Positions 16,729-24,205 of a DNA stretch of 40,686 bases are shown one piece after another. How positions within the stretch are numbered: position 1 is the stretch's first letter; each line of letters starts with the position of its first letter. The notes below the pieces were generated by a model. That model saw nothing but the letters and a program-made list of their open reading frames with translations, did no database searches and was not told where the DNA came from. Origin of the DNA: Planctomycetota bacterium (GTDB taxonomy: Bacteria > Planctomycetota > J058). Made by a program: the position numbers and the translations under genes. The stretch spans positions 1 through 40,686 of the forward strand of contig JAESQQ010000051.1 in the NCBI GenBank assembly GCA_016765095.1, read 5' to 3'.

Positions 16729-17256
16729 ATGGTGCAGGAAGCGGGCGTTTCACTCGGGCCAATTGAGGAGGCTGACCTCTCTCAACTCAAGGCCTGGATC
16801 AACGATCGTGAGACGGTGATCCAGAGCACCTCGTATCAGCCTGTCAGCGGCGCGCAGCACGAAGGTTGGTATTCGTCCCTCGCGGGCCGCCAAGACATGG
16901 TCGCCTTCGCGATCCGCGCGGGCGAGTCGAGCGATCTCGTTGGCACCTGCAAGCTGAGCGGGATCCAAGGGATCCATCGCTCGGCAGAGCTCGCGATTCG
17001 GATTGGAGACGTCGCCCGCCGGGGTGAGGGGATCGGCACTGCGGCCGTCCGCCTCCTCCTCCACCATGCCTTCGCCGATCTCAACCTGAACCGCGTCTTC
17101 CTCCACGTCTTCTCTGGAAATGCTGCTGCTCTACGCACCTACGAGAAGGCTGGTTTCGTCTCCGAGGGGCTGCTCCGCGAAGCCGTCTTCATAGACGGCG
17201 CCTACCTAGACGTCCAAGTCATGAGCGTCCTCCGCTCAGAGTGGAAGTGCCTCTGA
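16729..17256 (+). CDS. GNAT-family N-acetyltransferase
   Basis: A 175-residue acetyltransferase. The N-terminal LGPIEEADLSQLKAWIND is the usual first strand and helix of the RimJ/RimL and WecD-like branch. The acetyl-CoA pyrophosphate loop is RRGEGIGTAAVRLLL, and the C-terminal strand-helix-strand contains SGNAAALRTYEKAGFVSEG. Beside WbqC and glycosyltransferases, an amino-sugar N-acetyltransferase is the most likely role; protein N-terminal acetylation remains possible. I chose the ATG at 16729. The frame is open to 16615 but that part overlaps the divergent WbqC-like start. No strong ribosome site precedes it. Confidence 0.85.
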   Translation: MVQEAGVSLGPIEEADLSQLKAWINDRETVIQSTSYQPVSGAQHEGWYSSLAGRQDMVAFAIRAGESSDLVGTCKLSGIQGIHRSAELAIRIGDVARRGEGIGTAAVRLLLHHAFADLNLNRVFLHVFSGNAAALRTYEKAGFVSEGLLREAVFIDGAYLDVQVMSVLRSEWKCL

Positions 17257-17568
17257 GCCCCTTGGTGTTGCGTTGCATGCCCAACGGCCTGGGCCGTTGC
17301 ATTTGGATTGGCACGAAAGGCCGCTCCAAGACCGTCGTCGTCGTCGGGCCTCACTGTCGGTGGTCCGCCCCCGGACCCTGAGGTTTGGCATGACTCCCGT
17401 GAGCCAGGCCATTGCCGTATGTGGTGAGTCACGCTCTTTGAGAATCGCAGCCCACTCCAGGCGGGGACGGGAGCAGCCGGGCGCTGGGCTCTGCCCCGGA
17501 GCCCGAGGCTTTCTAGGCATGGCACGTGTCTGAAAAGAGAGGGATCCCCAAGCGGATCGTTCAGCGTC
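17257..17568. other. Convergent intergenic region, 312 bp
   Basis: This lies between the ends of the GNAT and SGNH genes. Overlapping small open frames on both strands (plus 17273-17533, minus 17236-17520) look like GC-rich chance frames and match nothing I know. The only structured element is the hairpin at 17276-17302. Confidence 0.6.
17276..17302 (+). terminator. Hairpin after the GNAT gene
   Basis: CAACGGCC-TG-GGCCGTTG (17282-17299) is a perfect inverted repeat 25 bp after the stop codon, and flanking ATG/CAT can extend it with a two-base bulge. CATTTGG follows, so the T-run is short; termination is plausible but not certain. Confidence 0.45.
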
Positions 17569-19167
17569 CTACTTCTCGCGTTCCGCAGGCGACTGCTCTT
17601 GCGCTGCCGATTTTCTCTTGGACACGAGAGTCTCGATCGAGGGAAGCAGAGACTCGAACATGCGGCCTCCGAACTCCGCCGACCCTTCTGGGGTGAGATG
17701 CGTGTAGTCAAGGAAGTAGTCCACGCTACCTTGCTTCTTTAGGGGCGCCGTGAAGACTGCCCTCTCATAGAAGGTCACGCCGATCTCTTGAAAGAGCTCG
17801 GGCAATAGGCGCCTTACTTCGTTCATGAATGTGACGGTGTCGTCGACGGAAACGCCTTCGGAAGGACCCATGATCTTCCTGACTTCGGTTAGGGTCTTCT
17901 GATCGTTGGGTGACAGCAGGCTTGGGTCCTCAAACACAATCTGTGGCTGCAGGAACACCGCCATTGGCGTTCCGCGGTATGAAGTCGCGGCTGCCAACTG
18001 GTGGTAGGTCCATAGGAACGTGCGCCGAGCCCGCTCCCGATAGCGCTCGTTGAGGTTAGTCATATCCTTGGGCCCGAGCCGAATGTTGAAGGCGAAGGGG
18101 TTGCCTTTCTCCTCTGCCTCCCACTTGCGCAGAGCCGCATGCTGAAGGGTCTTGAAGGTCTCGGAATACTGCGCCAGGAACCGCGTACTGACCCACGTGC
18201 TGAACCAAAACGAGCGCTCGTTGAAGCTGCCCAAGACGGCCCTGCCGCCGGAGCTGTAGTGCAACAGAGGGTTGTATTCCTCCATGGTGTAGAACTCGTT
18301 AGCTCCGTCGACCAAGAGGACCATATCGGGCTCGTAGAGGTAGATCTCCGTGTTCAGGCGAAGAAGGTGATGCTGGGAGGTGTAGTCCGGGACCCCGCCG
18401 TTGAGGACCTGGAATCTGAAGCCTGAGGCCGCGAAGTGTGCGTTCAACTTCTTCTCGAGGAAGAAGGTAATCGTCTCCTTGTTCGTCAAGTGCTCGCGGC
18501 TAACCGGATAGCTCTTCAGGTGGCTGTTTCCCCAGCCGTAGAGCGTGGATCCCCCTAGGGCGAATATGCGGATCACGTCCGTCGGTTTAGCTCCGCTGAT
18601 GTCCTCGGGATACTTGAAACCCTGGGCATTGTGTTGGGGTTTCCACCCAGAAGGTGCGTAGGTGGGATCCAGTTCGTGTCCCAGCGTTACGGCAGGAATG
18701 ACCGCTGTCTTGTCCAAGCTGACGCGGCCAAGGTTGCCAGCGACGATCCGGTTGACAGCACACGATCCCAACTCGATAAGTACGAGCAAGAAAACCATGT
18801 AGAAAGCTACGGAAGCGGCCCGGCGCAAGAAACTCTTCTTCTGTGGCTCTTGTGCGGATGGCGAGGCCTGCTCCTCTGCATTCCCGCGAGCCCTCCTCCG
18901 CGAGGCGAGGGCAATCCGGATTCGCTCGCCGAGGGCCGAGAGGGAAAGGGGCCAGCAGACGAACGCGAGCCAGAGGAGGGGCAAACTGCCGCCGCAGAGG
19001 ATAACGGCCCACCAAGAGCCGCTTCCCAGCCAGGTCAGGCCCAAGCCGGGCGCGAATCTTGTCCGTCCCACAACGATCAATATTGCCAGCGCGCCTGCCC
19101 CGGCAAGCGGGAAACAGGACGCACGAATAGTCCCGAAATCTCGAGATGAGGACGTCGAGTCTGACAT
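17569..19167 (-). CDS. Membrane-anchored SGNH/GDSL-type hydrolase
   Basis: A 532-residue protein. Two hydrophobic segments lie near the N-terminus (about 18-75), then a basic stretch, a third membrane segment (about 115-135, VAFYMVFLLVLIELGSC) and a long soluble domain outside the membrane. SGNH blocks can be followed: IFALGGSTLYGWG (Ser nucleophile), LNGGVPDYTSQHHLL (Gly block), LLVDGANEFY (Asn block) and DYTHLTPEGSAEFG (Asp-His). Families of this shape deacylate or acylate surface glycans. The ATG at 19165-19167 is six bases from a good -10 and has no Shine-Dalgarno sequence. Base composition is slightly AT-richer than neighbouring genes, and it borders the mobile-element scar. Confidence 0.8.
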   Translation of the reverse strand: MSDSTSSSRDFGTIRASCFPLAGAGALAILIVVGRTRFAPGLGLTWLGSGSWWAVILCGGSLPLLWLAFVCWPLSLSALGERIRIALASRRRARGNAEEQASPSAQEPQKKSFLRRAASVAFYMVFLLVLIELGSCAVNRIVAGNLGRVSLDKTAVIPAVTLGHELDPTYAPSGWKPQHNAQGFKYPEDISGAKPTDVIRIFALGGSTLYGWGNSHLKSYPVSREHLTNKETITFFLEKKLNAHFAASGFRFQVLNGGVPDYTSQHHLLRLNTEIYLYEPDMVLLVDGANEFYTMEEYNPLLHYSSGGRAVLGSFNERSFWFSTWVSTRFLAQYSETFKTLQHAALRKWEAEEKGNPFAFNIRLGPKDMTNLNERYRERARRTFLWTYHQLAAATSYRGTPMAVFLQPQIVFEDPSLLSPNDQKTLTEVRKIMGPSEGVSVDDTVTFMNEVRRLLPELFQEIGVTFYERAVFTAPLKKQGSVDYFLDYTHLTPEGSAEFGGRMFESLLPSIETLVSKRKSAAQEQSPAEREK

Positions 19168-19173
19168 GCGCTG

Positions 19174-19201
19174 AGCGTAGAGGATTCCAGTTCTCCGTCA
19201 A
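19174..19201 (-). promoter_or_regulatory. Promoter of the SGNH hydrolase gene (probably leaderless)
   Basis: On the minus strand TTGACG (19196-19201), a 16-bp spacer and TACGCT (19174-19179). The -10 ends six bases before the ATG at 19167, so transcription should start at or within a base or two of the start codon. Confidence 0.65.
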
Positions 19202-19260
19202 GGCAGACCACGTGTGACCTGAATTGGCTTGGCGCTCCTACCGTTCCACGTGCCCGGCCC

Positions 19261-19640
19261 GACTCCGGTCGCGGATTGTCCCTCAGCTACCGCGTCCTGC
19301 TTGAGAACTTTGGCATTCCATTCCATGTAGATATGTTGGCATGTTCTCTGACAAAGCAAGAGCCTTACGATAGTCACGCCAGCGTGGAGGTTTACCTGGA
19401 CGGAGCTTGGGTATCTCAGATCCCACCTTCAACGTCATGCACCTTCACGAGAACAGGTACATCGGCTATCTGGAGCTGAAACGACTCCTCGCACAGGGCA
19501 TTAAGATCAAGGCGACTACAAACGGGAACCAACTCCTGCCGGGGAAGGGCGACCTGGCTACCTACTACATTGGAATTGAGGAGCTTGCAAAGTTCGTCTT
19601 CATCCAAGGCGTGAGGCTGTTTGGGGCGCACCGCGAAAAG
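19261..19640 (+). pseudogene. Transglutaminase-like protein remnant, frameshifted and truncated
   Basis: One frame reads LSYRVLLENFGIPFHVDM and then SHASVEVYLDGAWV; a one-base shift at about 19410 is needed to continue as ISDPTFNVMHLHENRYIGYL and on to about 19600. Joined, this matches the His and Asp region of transglutaminase-like domains (HAxVEVYxDGxW then DPTFN). The Cys-bearing N-terminal part is missing or decayed and the 3' end runs into the transposase element. It is probably an old gene broken by a single-base deletion and the insertion. The stretch is AT-richer than its surroundings. The family call rests on the HA-VEVY and DPTFN pattern only. Confidence 0.55.
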
Positions 19641-21214
19641 TCGACGCTTTGTGACGGCGTCAGCGGGGGACCCTTGGTGCCCCTTGGTGCATAGAGGGCT
19701 GATTCGTGCAGGGCGGCTTCGACTTCTTTCCAGCGCCCGGCCTTGGGGCGGCAGCGCAGATGCAGAATTCGCTCTGCGTTCTCCGGGTTCCAGAAGACAC
19801 CCGGGCCCTTGATGCGGAGGTTGACGATCCGCCTGATCGCGCTCTCGACCGCGCCGCTTCCGATCGGATTGCCTTCCGCGAGAAACGTGTCGTAGCGGAT
19901 CATTTCGACGCGGGAGCTGAGGTAGTTGACCTCTTTGAGGAGCTCTTCCGCTCCGTCTTCGCCTGGCACCGGCAGGGCCGCCAGTTCGAGCAAGACACGC
20001 TGAACGGCTCCCTCCTTTAGGCCCTTCTCCTGCTTGGTGATCCAGCGCTTGCGCGAGAGGTCGGAGGCGAAGAGGGTCGAGAGCTTCGCCGCGTCATGGA
20101 GGTGCTCCATGGCGTGATAGAAGTCGAGAACCTTCGTGACACGGGCTGGCTCGACACCCATGGCCTCGACCAGCGCCTCGACCTGGTTCCATATGTTGTT
20201 CGAGCCGTCGGCCAGGATCGTGACGGACTCAGCGTCCTGGATCCCGTGACGGCGCAGGGTCCGTGCGAATAGCGTCATTGCGTCCTTCCAGGACTCGAGA
20301 GTCGCCTCGTAGACCGGCGAAGATCCGCGGACCAGCTCTCCCTTGGCGTCCATGACATGGGCCACAGCCACCTTCGGCTCGCGCCAAGGGGTCGAAAATC
20401 CATGAAAGCCGCTCTTCCTCGGAGCTCCTGGGTTTTGGTGCCTACAGCGGAGCCTGCCTCCGTCGAGGGTCAGGGAGACACGCTTTCCAGCGAAAGTCCG
20501 ATCGATCGGAGCCGCCCGCTCTCGATCAGCGAGGCCCGCGTCGGCGACGTGGTGGGTAATGGTGCGCACGACGTCGGCGTTGAGCTGGAGGCCGACGTCT
20601 TTGAGGGTCGTTGCAGCCTCGTCGTACGAAGCGAGTTGAGCCGAGCTTCGCGCGGCCGAACTCGCAACCCAGGGGGTGCAGCGGCCGACCACGCCGAGGG
20701 CGGAGAGGACCGGGTAGAGGCCGCCGCCACCCTTGCCGCGCTCACCCAAGCCTGGCTTGGGACCTGGCTTGCTGGGGTTCTTGGGAGCGACCATGTAGGG
20801 AGTCTCGACTCTGACCTCGACGCCGCCAGGGAGACGAACTCTGACAGGTCGATCCCTGCCGCCAGGGCGGAGATCCTGGCGGGCCGCGGCCCCCGCCATG
20901 GACGAGAGCAGGAAGCGATCCTGGTTATGGGCGGCAGTCACGAGGGCAGCCAAGACACGACCGGCGACCTCGGTCTGGGCAAGCCGGAGCAGTTCTTGCT
21001 CCAGGGCATGGAACTCCTCGGGCCGAGTGGGGAAGCAGCCAGCGGGAAAGGCAGCGAGCACTGCTTTTTCAAGTCGCGCCCCGACGATCCGGGAGATTTC
21101 TTGGAGCAGCCCCTTGGCGAGAGGGATCCGAGGGATCTGCGCCGGGGAGTGGCGAAATCGCCGATACCTACGGGGCGGTTGCGAGTTGGGCTTGGGCTTT
21201 AGTAGCGTGTTCAT
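19565..21214 (-). CDS. DDE-type transposase (ISKra4/ISLre2-like)
   Basis: A 549-residue open frame. Candidate catalytic acids are the Asp in SLTLDGGRLRCR, the Asp in TILADGSNNIWNQVEAL and the Glu in GNPIGSGAVESAIRRIVNLR. KVLDFYHAMEHLHDAAKL and a C-terminal IKGPGVFW helical region also resemble ISKra4- or ISLre2-type transposases; I cannot settle the family by eye. The N-terminal third (Pro/Gly/Lys-rich around 150-165) is less conserved. The ATG at 21212-21214 is a reasonable start. The last 40 or so residues, after ESALYAPRGTKG, are antisense to the transglutaminase-like remnant, so the frame runs off the element. It appears intact but lies among decayed elements. Confidence 0.82.
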   Translation of the reverse strand: MNTLLKPKPNSQPPRRYRRFRHSPAQIPRIPLAKGLLQEISRIVGARLEKAVLAAFPAGCFPTRPEEFHALEQELLRLAQTEVAGRVLAALVTAAHNQDRFLLSSMAGAAARQDLRPGGRDRPVRVRLPGGVEVRVETPYMVAPKNPSKPGPKPGLGERGKGGGGLYPVLSALGVVGRCTPWVASSAARSSAQLASYDEAATTLKDVGLQLNADVVRTITHHVADAGLADRERAAPIDRTFAGKRVSLTLDGGRLRCRHQNPGAPRKSGFHGFSTPWREPKVAVAHVMDAKGELVRGSSPVYEATLESWKDAMTLFARTLRRHGIQDAESVTILADGSNNIWNQVEALVEAMGVEPARVTKVLDFYHAMEHLHDAAKLSTLFASDLSRKRWITKQEKGLKEGAVQRVLLELAALPVPGEDGAEELLKEVNYLSSRVEMIRYDTFLAEGNPIGSGAVESAIRRIVNLRIKGPGVFWNPENAERILHLRCRPKAGRWKEVEAALHESALYAPRGTKGPPLTPSQSVDFSRCAPNSLTPWMKTNFASSSIPM

Positions 21215-21260
21215 GGGCCACTAATCGGACTCGGGAGCCGCAATCTTTAGGCTTTTGTCC
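19565..21260. mobile_element. Insertion sequence carrying the DDE transposase
   Basis: The element encloses the minus-strand transposase. I could not find convincing terminal inverted repeats or a target duplication by eye. The left end must lie between about 19600 and 19700 and the right end between 21215 and about 21262, where IS5-type sequence begins; the coordinates given are outer bounds. Confidence 0.55.
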
Positions 21261-21261
21261 G

Positions 21262-21694
21262 TGCGCCCGGGGGCACCTGCTGGCGCGAGGCAACAACGAG
21301 GGGTGGATCGACTGGGACCTCTGGTGTGTTGACGGCTCTTCGATTCGAGCGATGCGAGCTGCCGTAGGGGGGGCCGACCGACGAGCCCGTAGACCACGCG
21401 CTGGCTCGATCACGCGGAGGTTGGGGGACCAAGATCCACCTCGTAACCGACGCAACGGGATCCCGCTAGCTGCCGTCGTCACGCCAGGACAGCCAGGACG
21501 AGTCGCACAGGTCGAAGAGCTTCGAGTTCGCGCTCGAGGGCGTTCGAGTGCCCCAGCGGACAGTCGGGAGGGCGCCTCGGGCTGGATCGAACTCACGCTT
21601 CGCCACACCGAGGCGATCCGCTGACGGGGACCGTGAAAACCGACCTCCCCAAAACCGGAGGGGACTTCGACGCGAGCGCCTTGGGCGTGTCGCG
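21262..21694 (+). pseudogene. IS5-family transposase remnant with several frameshifts
   Basis: Fragments of an IS5-type transposase can be read in order but in shifting frames: GWIDWDLWCVDGSSIRA (first Asp), then in another frame DHALARSRGGWGTKIHLVTD (second Asp region, 21395-21455), then back in the first frame GIPLAAVVTPGQ, then in a third frame FEFALEGVRVPQR, and a last piece near 21640-21690 with FDASALG. At least three single-base shifts are required. The N-terminal DNA-binding part and the C-terminal Glu region are missing. It is a dead element beside the other insertion sequence. Confidence 0.75.
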
Positions 21695-21723
21695 TTGACG
21701 TCGTCCGGGCGGGGATCTAGGAT
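21695..21723 (+). promoter_or_regulatory. Promoter of the repeat-bearing methyltransferase
   Basis: TTGACG (21695-21700), a 17-bp spacer and TAGGAT (21718-21723), a strong match to the sigma-70 pattern. It would give a leader of about 24 bases before the ATG at 21754. The -35 lies exactly where the IS5 remnant ends. Confidence 0.65.
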
Positions 21724-21753
21724 TCTGGCCGGTTGTGGGGTGGGGAACGTCGA

Positions 21754-22809
21754 ATGGAAGGCAAGAAGTGCATGTCCAAGCTGCGAAGTGGCCTGTCGAG
21801 GATCCGCAAGGGTATGCGCGAAGCCAGCGCTGGTTTCAGCGCGCTACGAGCAGGACCTGGGACGGGGGCTGCACCGGCCTCAACCGAAGAGTTGCGATCC
21901 CCAACCGAAGAGCTGCGATCCCCAACCGAAGAGTCGCGATCCCCAACCGAAGAGTCGCGATCGGTCACCTCCGCGGGGTACTGGACGCAGCACAACGTCA
22001 CACAACACCGGCGGTTCGCGACCGCTGAGGAGTCGCTCGCCTACTTCCAGTGGCGATGCGACCAGTATCAGCCCTACCTCGACCTGCTGCCGGTGGCGGG
22101 GCACGACGGCAAGGTAGTCCTCGACTACGGGTGCGGTCCCGGGCACGACCTCGTCGGCTTTGCGCACTACTCAAATCCGGCCCGGCTCATCGGTATGGAC
22201 GTGTCACCCAGCTCGCTCGACGAGGCGCGACTGCGACTCGGCGTTCATAACCTCGAGGCCGAGTACGAGCTTGTCGACGAGAACAACGCGCGGATCTCGC
22301 TCGACGACGAGAGCGTGGATTATGTGCACAGCTCCGGTGTGCTCCATCACGTCCCCGACCCCGTGGCCGTGCTCCGCGAGTTTCGGCGCGTCCTTCGCCC
22401 CGGTGGTGAGATTCGCGTGATGATCTACAACTACGACAGCCTCTGGCTTCACTTGTACACGGCGTATGTCGTGCGCCTCGAGGAGGGCCGCTACGCCGAC
22501 CTGCCGATCTGCGAGGCGTTCCGTCACCTGACTGACGGCCCGCACTGCCCAATCTCCAACGTGTATCGGCCCGCGGAGTTCCTGTCGCTCGCGACCGAGG
22601 CTGGGCTCGCCGGCGAGCACCTCGGTAACGCCCTAGCGATGCATGAACTCTCACTCCTGCCCAAGCGCTTCGCGGCGGTGCTCGACGAGCGCTTCCCGCG
22701 GGAGCACCGCCACTTCCTGCTCGACCTCACCTTCGACGAGCGCGGCCACCCCTTCTGGCAGGGCGAGCGAGCTGGCGTGGATGGGTGCTTCCGCCTCTGG
22801 CGTAGCTAG
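21754..22809 (+). CDS. SAM-dependent methyltransferase with N-terminal heptad repeat
   Basis: A 351-residue class I methyltransferase. Motif I is VLDYGCGPGHDLVGF, followed by LIGMDVSPSSLDEA and the motif IV/post-IV stretch SSGVLHHVPDPVAVLREF and RVLRPGGEIRVMIYNY. Ahead of the fold is a basic N-terminus (SKLRSGLSRIRKGMR) and four copies of a seven-residue repeat, PTEELRS or PTEESRS (residues about 43-70). I chose ATG 21754, behind a GGGGTGGGGAA purine stretch; ATG 21772 is an alternative. It converges on wzt. A role in methylating the glycan, perhaps as a chain-end cap read by Wzt, is an inference from context. Confidence 0.85.
   Translation: MEGKKCMSKLRSGLSRIRKGMREASAGFSALRAGPGTGAAPASTEELRSPTEELRSPTEESRSPTEESRSVTSAGYWTQHNVTQHRRFATAEESLAYFQWRCDQYQPYLDLLPVAGHDGKVVLDYGCGPGHDLVGFAHYSNPARLIGMDVSPSSLDEARLRLGVHNLEAEYELVDENNARISLDDESVDYVHSSGVLHHVPDPVAVLREFRRVLRPGGEIRVMIYNYDSLWLHLYTAYVVRLEEGRYADLPICEAFRHLTDGPHCPISNVYRPAEFLSLATEAGLAGEHLGNALAMHELSLLPKRFAAVLDERFPREHRHFLLDLTFDERGHPFWQGERAGVDGCFRLWRS
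21880..21963 (+). repeat. Tandem 21-bp repeat, four copies, inside the methyltransferase gene
   Basis: Four head-to-tail copies of a 21-bp unit (CCAACCGAAGAGnnGCGATC plus one base) differing at only a few positions. The unit is in frame and encodes PTEE(L/S)RS. Being a multiple of three, changes in copy number would alter linker length without a frameshift. Confidence 0.92.
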
Positions 22810-22821
22810 CGAGCTACGCCA
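22798..22821. terminator. Perfect 10-bp hairpin between convergent methyltransferase and wzt
   Basis: TGGCGTAGCT, a loop AGCG, and AGCTACGCCA. The stop codon of the methyltransferase lies in the left arm. No T-run follows on either strand, but position between convergent ends and the perfect stem make a bidirectional terminator likely. A second weaker GC-rich repeat pair (GCGCGC) lies at about 22833-22861. Confidence 0.55.
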
Positions 22822-22878
22822 ACCGCGCGACCGCGCGCTGGGACACTCTCAGGGTGCGCGCCTACCTCTCGCCTCAGC

Positions 22879-24204
22879 TCAGTGCGAGTCGGTGGCGGAC
22901 TGACTCCAGCTGTGCTCACAGACATAGCGACCGAGTGAACCCATGAACCCGGTCCCCGTCCGGTAGTAATCCGCAGTGAGGACAGTCAGCTCGCCGGCCG
23001 AGAGCACTTCGTCTTGAAGGACGTCTGGGAGCTCGGATTCGGGCTCGTAGCAGCTCCCGCGGACCTCGAGCGTGTACCGACCTGGGGCCAGGGCGAGCTT
23101 CCCGATCGTGCAGCGAACGCTCCCTTCGGCAGGCAGCTTGGCGAAGTCTTGGCCCCGGTGCTTCGTCCAGCAGCAGGTCAAGACCTGTCCATCCGGATCG
23201 CGAAAACCGACAGAGAACGCAACGCGAGAGAGGGGCTCTTCGTCTCGGCAGACGTATTCCAAGACGATGTCGAGACTTCCTCCCAGATGAACTTCCTGGA
23301 CAGCATTCTCGTGGCGATCGAGGACAGTGACCGAGCGGAATCGAAACCTGCCTCGGCCCAGGCGCTGGTCGGTTTGGCCGAGGTCGGTCGGGCCCTCAGA
23401 CACTCTGGGTGGTGCGAGCATGGTCTCGAGGTAGTTGCGCACGGTCTCGGCGGGCGGTCCTATCTCGCGAATCCGCCCGTGTTCCATCCAAACCACCCGG
23501 TGGGCGAGCTCAGTGATAGAGCCCATGAGGTGGCTTACAAAGAGGATCGTCTGTCCCTCGCTGCTGGCTTCCTTGAGCTTTCGATACGAGCGCTGGATAA
23601 ACTCCGCGTCTCCAACGGCGAGGACCTCGTCGATCAGAAGAACCTCGGGCTCAAGGTGCGCTGCGACCGCGAACGCCAAGCGAACGTACATCCCGCTCGA
23701 GTATCGCTTGACGGGAGTATCAATCATTCGCGCGACACGGCTCCCCGCGAACTCGACGATCCGATCGAAGAGTAGATCGATCTCTCGGCTCTTCAGCCCG
23801 AGGATCGCCCCGTTCATGTAGACGTTCTCGCGTCCGGTCAATTCGGGGTGGAACCCGGTCCCGACTTCCAACATGCTTCCGACTCGACCTCGCAGCTCGG
23901 CCCAGCCCGAAGTCGGCTCCGTGATCCGCGAGAGGATCTTGAGGAGCGTACTCTTGCCACTCCCGTTGTGCCCCACGATCCCCAGGAACTCTCCCTTTTG
24001 GACCTCAAACGAGACGTCCTTGAGCGCCCACAGGAGTTCGTCCTCCCGGGGAGCACGAAGCTTGCTCCTCGCGTAACGGAAAGGGCCCGCAGACACCTGA
24101 GCCATTCGGCCAATGAGACTCGCGGCTGGCTCGACCTTCTCGTAGCCCATTCCGATCCGGTAGAGCTTGGAGAGTTTTTCGACGACGATTGGGGGCTGGC
24201 TCAT
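22879..24204 (-). CDS. wzt: Polysaccharide ABC exporter ATP-binding protein with C-terminal Wzt-type domain
   Basis: A 441-residue ATPase. Walker A is GHNGSGKST (78-86), the signature is YSSGMYVRLAFA, Walker B is VLLIDEVLAVGD, and the switch His is in FVSHLMGSI. The N-terminal 60 residues before the nucleotide domain, with YRIGMGYEKVEP, are typical of O-antigen and teichoic-acid exporters. About 150 residues follow the ATPase and form a beta-rich C-terminal domain (GRYTLEVRG), as in Wzt proteins that read the finished glycan. The ATG at 24202-24204 follows the permease stop by one base; an in-frame start at 24237 would sit inside the permease gene. Partner of the upstream permease. Confidence 0.93.
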   Translation of the reverse strand: MSQPPIVVEKLSKLYRIGMGYEKVEPAASLIGRMAQVSAGPFRYARSKLRAPREDELLWALKDVSFEVQKGEFLGIVGHNGSGKSTLLKILSRITEPTSGWAELRGRVGSMLEVGTGFHPELTGRENVYMNGAILGLKSREIDLLFDRIVEFAGSRVARMIDTPVKRYSSGMYVRLAFAVAAHLEPEVLLIDEVLAVGDAEFIQRSYRKLKEASSEGQTILFVSHLMGSITELAHRVVWMEHGRIREIGPPAETVRNYLETMLAPPRVSEGPTDLGQTDQRLGRGRFRFRSVTVLDRHENAVQEVHLGGSLDIVLEYVCRDEEPLSRVAFSVGFRDPDGQVLTCCWTKHRGQDFAKLPAEGSVRCTIGKLALAPGRYTLEVRGSCYEPESELPDVLQDEVLSAGELTVLTADYYRTGTGFMGSLGRYVCEHSWSQSATDSH

Positions 24205-24205
24205 A

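Noticed and set aside
17236-17533. Opposing small open frames after the GNAT gene
   Set aside because: Both are Arg/Pro/Gly-rich as expected for chance frames in GC-rich DNA, and they overlap each other.
21880-21963. Possible CRISPR-like array
   Set aside because: The four 21-bp units are head to tail without spacers and are in frame within a coding sequence.
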